Part shown: piece after piece, positions 61,906 to 64,000 of the stretch
Layout: the number at the start of each line of letters is the position of its first letter
How positions within the stretch are numbered: position 1 is the stretch's first letter
Source: Antennarius striatus
Taxonomy: Eukaryota; Chordata; Actinopteri; Lophiiformes; Antennariidae
Length of the DNA stretch: 64,000 nucleotides
Assembly (NCBI RefSeq): GCF_040054535.1
Contig: NC_090784.1
Location: 10,607,501 to 10,671,500, forward strand
Reading direction: 5' to 3'
Notes under the pieces: generated by a model
What the model saw: the letters and a program-made list of their open reading frames with translations, nothing else
What the model was told of the DNA's origin: nothing
Database searches by the model: none
Made by a program: the position numbers and the translations under genes

Positions 61906-62735
61906 CTGGTGCATCTCAATAAATTAGAGAATCATGGAAAAAATTATGTTTTTCTGTAATACCAATCTACGAGTGAAATATATCATGAAGTATTTTAAGC
62001 CTTTATTTGTTCATTTTGATGATTAATAAAATAATGGCATTCTCTAATTGGAAATAGGAATTGAAATTTCAAAATTGAGCATTTAAGGTAGACTTAAATA
62101 AGACCAATTTTAAAAAAAGGCTTTTCACACAGAAATTTTCACATTTCCACTCAATTCTTGGAAGGTGCTGTTTTTACATCACTTCATTGTGGTATGAACA
62201 CAACCAGCCAGTGGCACTGCTGAGGTGTTGTGGAAGCCCAGCTCGCTTTGAAAGTGACCTTCAGCTTGCCTGCATTTTTGGGTCTGTCATGTTTCATATT
62301 CGTCTTAATCATAACCAATAATATCTATTGGGGTCAGGTCATTTGAGATGGCTGACCACAGTAAAAGAGCTATTCTATAAGTGTGGCAGTGTTGGAACAT
62401 GCCAAATCCCGTTGGAAAATGAGATCAACCTCCGTAAGGCTTATCAATAGACAGAAGCACCAAATGCTCTGAAATATCCTGCTAGATTGCATTGATTCTG
62501 GACTTCATAAAACACAGTGGCTTGACACCATCTAAATGCAGCGTAAATGTACCCCAAACCATTTGTGTTTGGTGGCTCTTGATCCTTTGACTGAGTCCTT
62601 GTGAAGCTCGGGCAAGTTCTTGAATACGTTTTGCTTGACTGTTATTTGTGGACTCTAATTTCAGTGTGTGTGAGCTTCCTTTTTACAATGGAATTACTGA
62701 AAAGAACTTTTCAATTCTAATTTATGTGCCTATAA
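61906..62735 (-). mobile_element. Decayed Tc1/mariner-group element
   Basis: The left end has CTCAATAAATTAGAGAATCATGG and the right end on the other strand AATTAGAATTGAAAAGTT, an imperfect inverted pair known from a dispersed fish DNA transposon. Between them the minus strand has eroded transposase: MVWGTFTLHLDGVKPL near 62560-62500 and, after stops, SAISNDLTPIDIIGYD near 62350-62300, which resembles the SPDLNPIEHLW motif. Several stops and lost catalytic residues show it is dead. Confidence 0.6.
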
Positions 62736-64000
62736 ACATTCATTATCATGACAAAAAGGAAATCAACTGTCAAGTTTTCATTTTTATTCAGTCCAAGAGT
62801 CACACATTAACAAGTTATATCATAGCAGTCCTGGAAAGACGATTCAAAGTAGCTTGCAGTAATGACTCTTTCTCATCAAAATGCAGAAATAAAATAAAAC
62901 CTGTTGCTGAAAAACACAAGAAGCTACAGAGAATACAGTTTCTTGGTCCACAAATGAAGCCATCAGAAAGACACCATCGCTCTGTCAAAGTACAAAGTCA
63001 CAAAGTCTTTCATCTTAAGCTCACTGCTGGACAAACTGCTGTAAGCGGGCAGCAACAGTATAAATAGAAGTTCATCTCCTGCAGGTTTACATTTTCTCAC
63101 ACTGTCAGCAAGTAGAACAGCATTGACCTCAGCTCAGGATTTTCAAATACAGGGAAGTGAAATGATTGTAAACAAGACAAACTGCACTCTGTATTTTCAT
63201 ACATCCACAATGCAGAATTGTTCTGACTATAAATACTGAATACACACAAATGTACATGAGCTGAAAATGAAAATGCAACATCATCCTTTAGACATTCAAA
63301 AGAAAATTTGTGTAATCAAACAGCATGGGGGTAAATGTGACTCAATGTTATTCATTCTGGGTCAGGAATTGATTTAATTCTTTGTTTTAATTCACAATCA
63401 TATTTGCTTGACTGACATCTGTACTTAGACCATGACTTAAGAAGTTCATTTAATACTTATTCATTCCACCGTGCAAACAGTTATTAGTCATTCACATCTG
63501 TATGTTTTTCCCCAAGTCCAAGAAGTTCACAAAGTTATTTCAGGTACACAATTTCTACAATCCTGAGACAAGAGAGTAGATCTAAAAGATGGTTTAAACT
63601 GACCATTTCCCACAGTACAAAACAACCATTGGGCATAAGACGCCTAACTTTTAATGTGTGATCTCGAATTTCCTTCCAAACTCACACTGTAGCAAATTTA
63701 TGAAAGCTAAACCTAGCCATTTAACAAAATCCAGTTATTGTAAACTACAAACTTAACATGCTTTACAGTATGTGACATGTCTTTACGAAAAATGTAACAA
63801 AAATAATCTAAAGTGCAAGCATAAATACATATTGTATTGTTTAAAAATAGTAAGGGGGAAGTGTTATAAGATTGTAAAATAACATGGAAGTATATGAGTG
63901 TGTGTCTCGTCAGGACTGTTTGTGCTACACGGCCCGTCATGTGGTGGTAAATGTCACCTCAAGGCCCAACCTGCATGCCTTAAACACAAAATGTTTATAA
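62736..64000. other. Right end of the window
   Basis: The longest frame (62648-63067, plus, 139 codons) starts inside the transposon and shows no recognisable domain, splice signals or codon bias, so I do not call it a gene. Nothing else is seen. Confidence 0.45.

Noticed and set aside
62648..63067. 139-codon plus-strand frame, one of the longest in the window
   Set aside because: It begins inside a decayed transposon, has no recognised domain or splice context, and composition looks like AT-rich non-coding DNA.

Overview
This is vertebrate, almost certainly teleost (ray-finned fish), nuclear DNA. It has intron-rich genes with GT-AG splice sites, long dinucleotide microsatellites and a typical fish mix of Tc1-like elements, RTE and L2/Rex-like LINEs, tRNA-derived SINEs and other DNA transposons. 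There are no bacterial-type genes, CRISPR arrays or rRNAs.

Three protein-coding genes can be rebuilt exon by exon, with splice phases that close. (1) A neurensin-1-like gene (nrsn1) on +, five coding exons between 6190 and 7395, 200 aa. (2) A doublecortin-domain gene (dcdc2) on -, nine coding exons between 34436 and 12790, 632 aa: two DCX domains, then a long acidic tail. (3) The dopamine transporter gene (slc6a3/DAT) on -, fifteen coding exons between 57639 and 43390, 608 aa, plus a probable non-coding 5' exon near 58479. nrsn1 and dcdc2 converge tail to tail, as they do in human; slc6a3 beside dcdc2 is not the human arrangement.

Layout: 1-6189 is upstream of nrsn1 and holds microsatellites and a dead Tc1-like copy (about 4210-5350). 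7396-12667 is the gap between the two convergent genes, with an RTE LINE fragment. 12790-34436 is dcdc2, whose introns hold a SINE, a Tc1-like remnant, a TIR-bounded composite of 3.4 kb containing a LINE nested in another LINE, and a second SINE. 34437-43389 is intergenic and mostly transposon debris: a possible Ty3/gypsy pol fragment, a third SINE, a TTAA-flanked DNA transposon and an internally deleted RTE LINE. 43390-58600 is slc6a3, with an antisense L2/Rex-type LINE 3' end in intron 6. 58600-64000 has no recognisable host gene, only a decayed Tc1-like element at about 61906-62735.

The three genes do not form a pathway. Neurensin-1 is a neuronal vesicle membrane protein, DCDC2 is a ciliary microtubule-associated protein, and DAT is a plasma-membrane dopamine re-uptake transporter. 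I saw no convincing new biological system. The most useful leads are a coding-like out-of-frame tail after the dcdc2 stop, long dinucleotide tracts placed within 11-35 nt of splice sites in all three genes, and the nested transposons. All gene models come from reading the sequence and recalled family knowledge; no database search was run.
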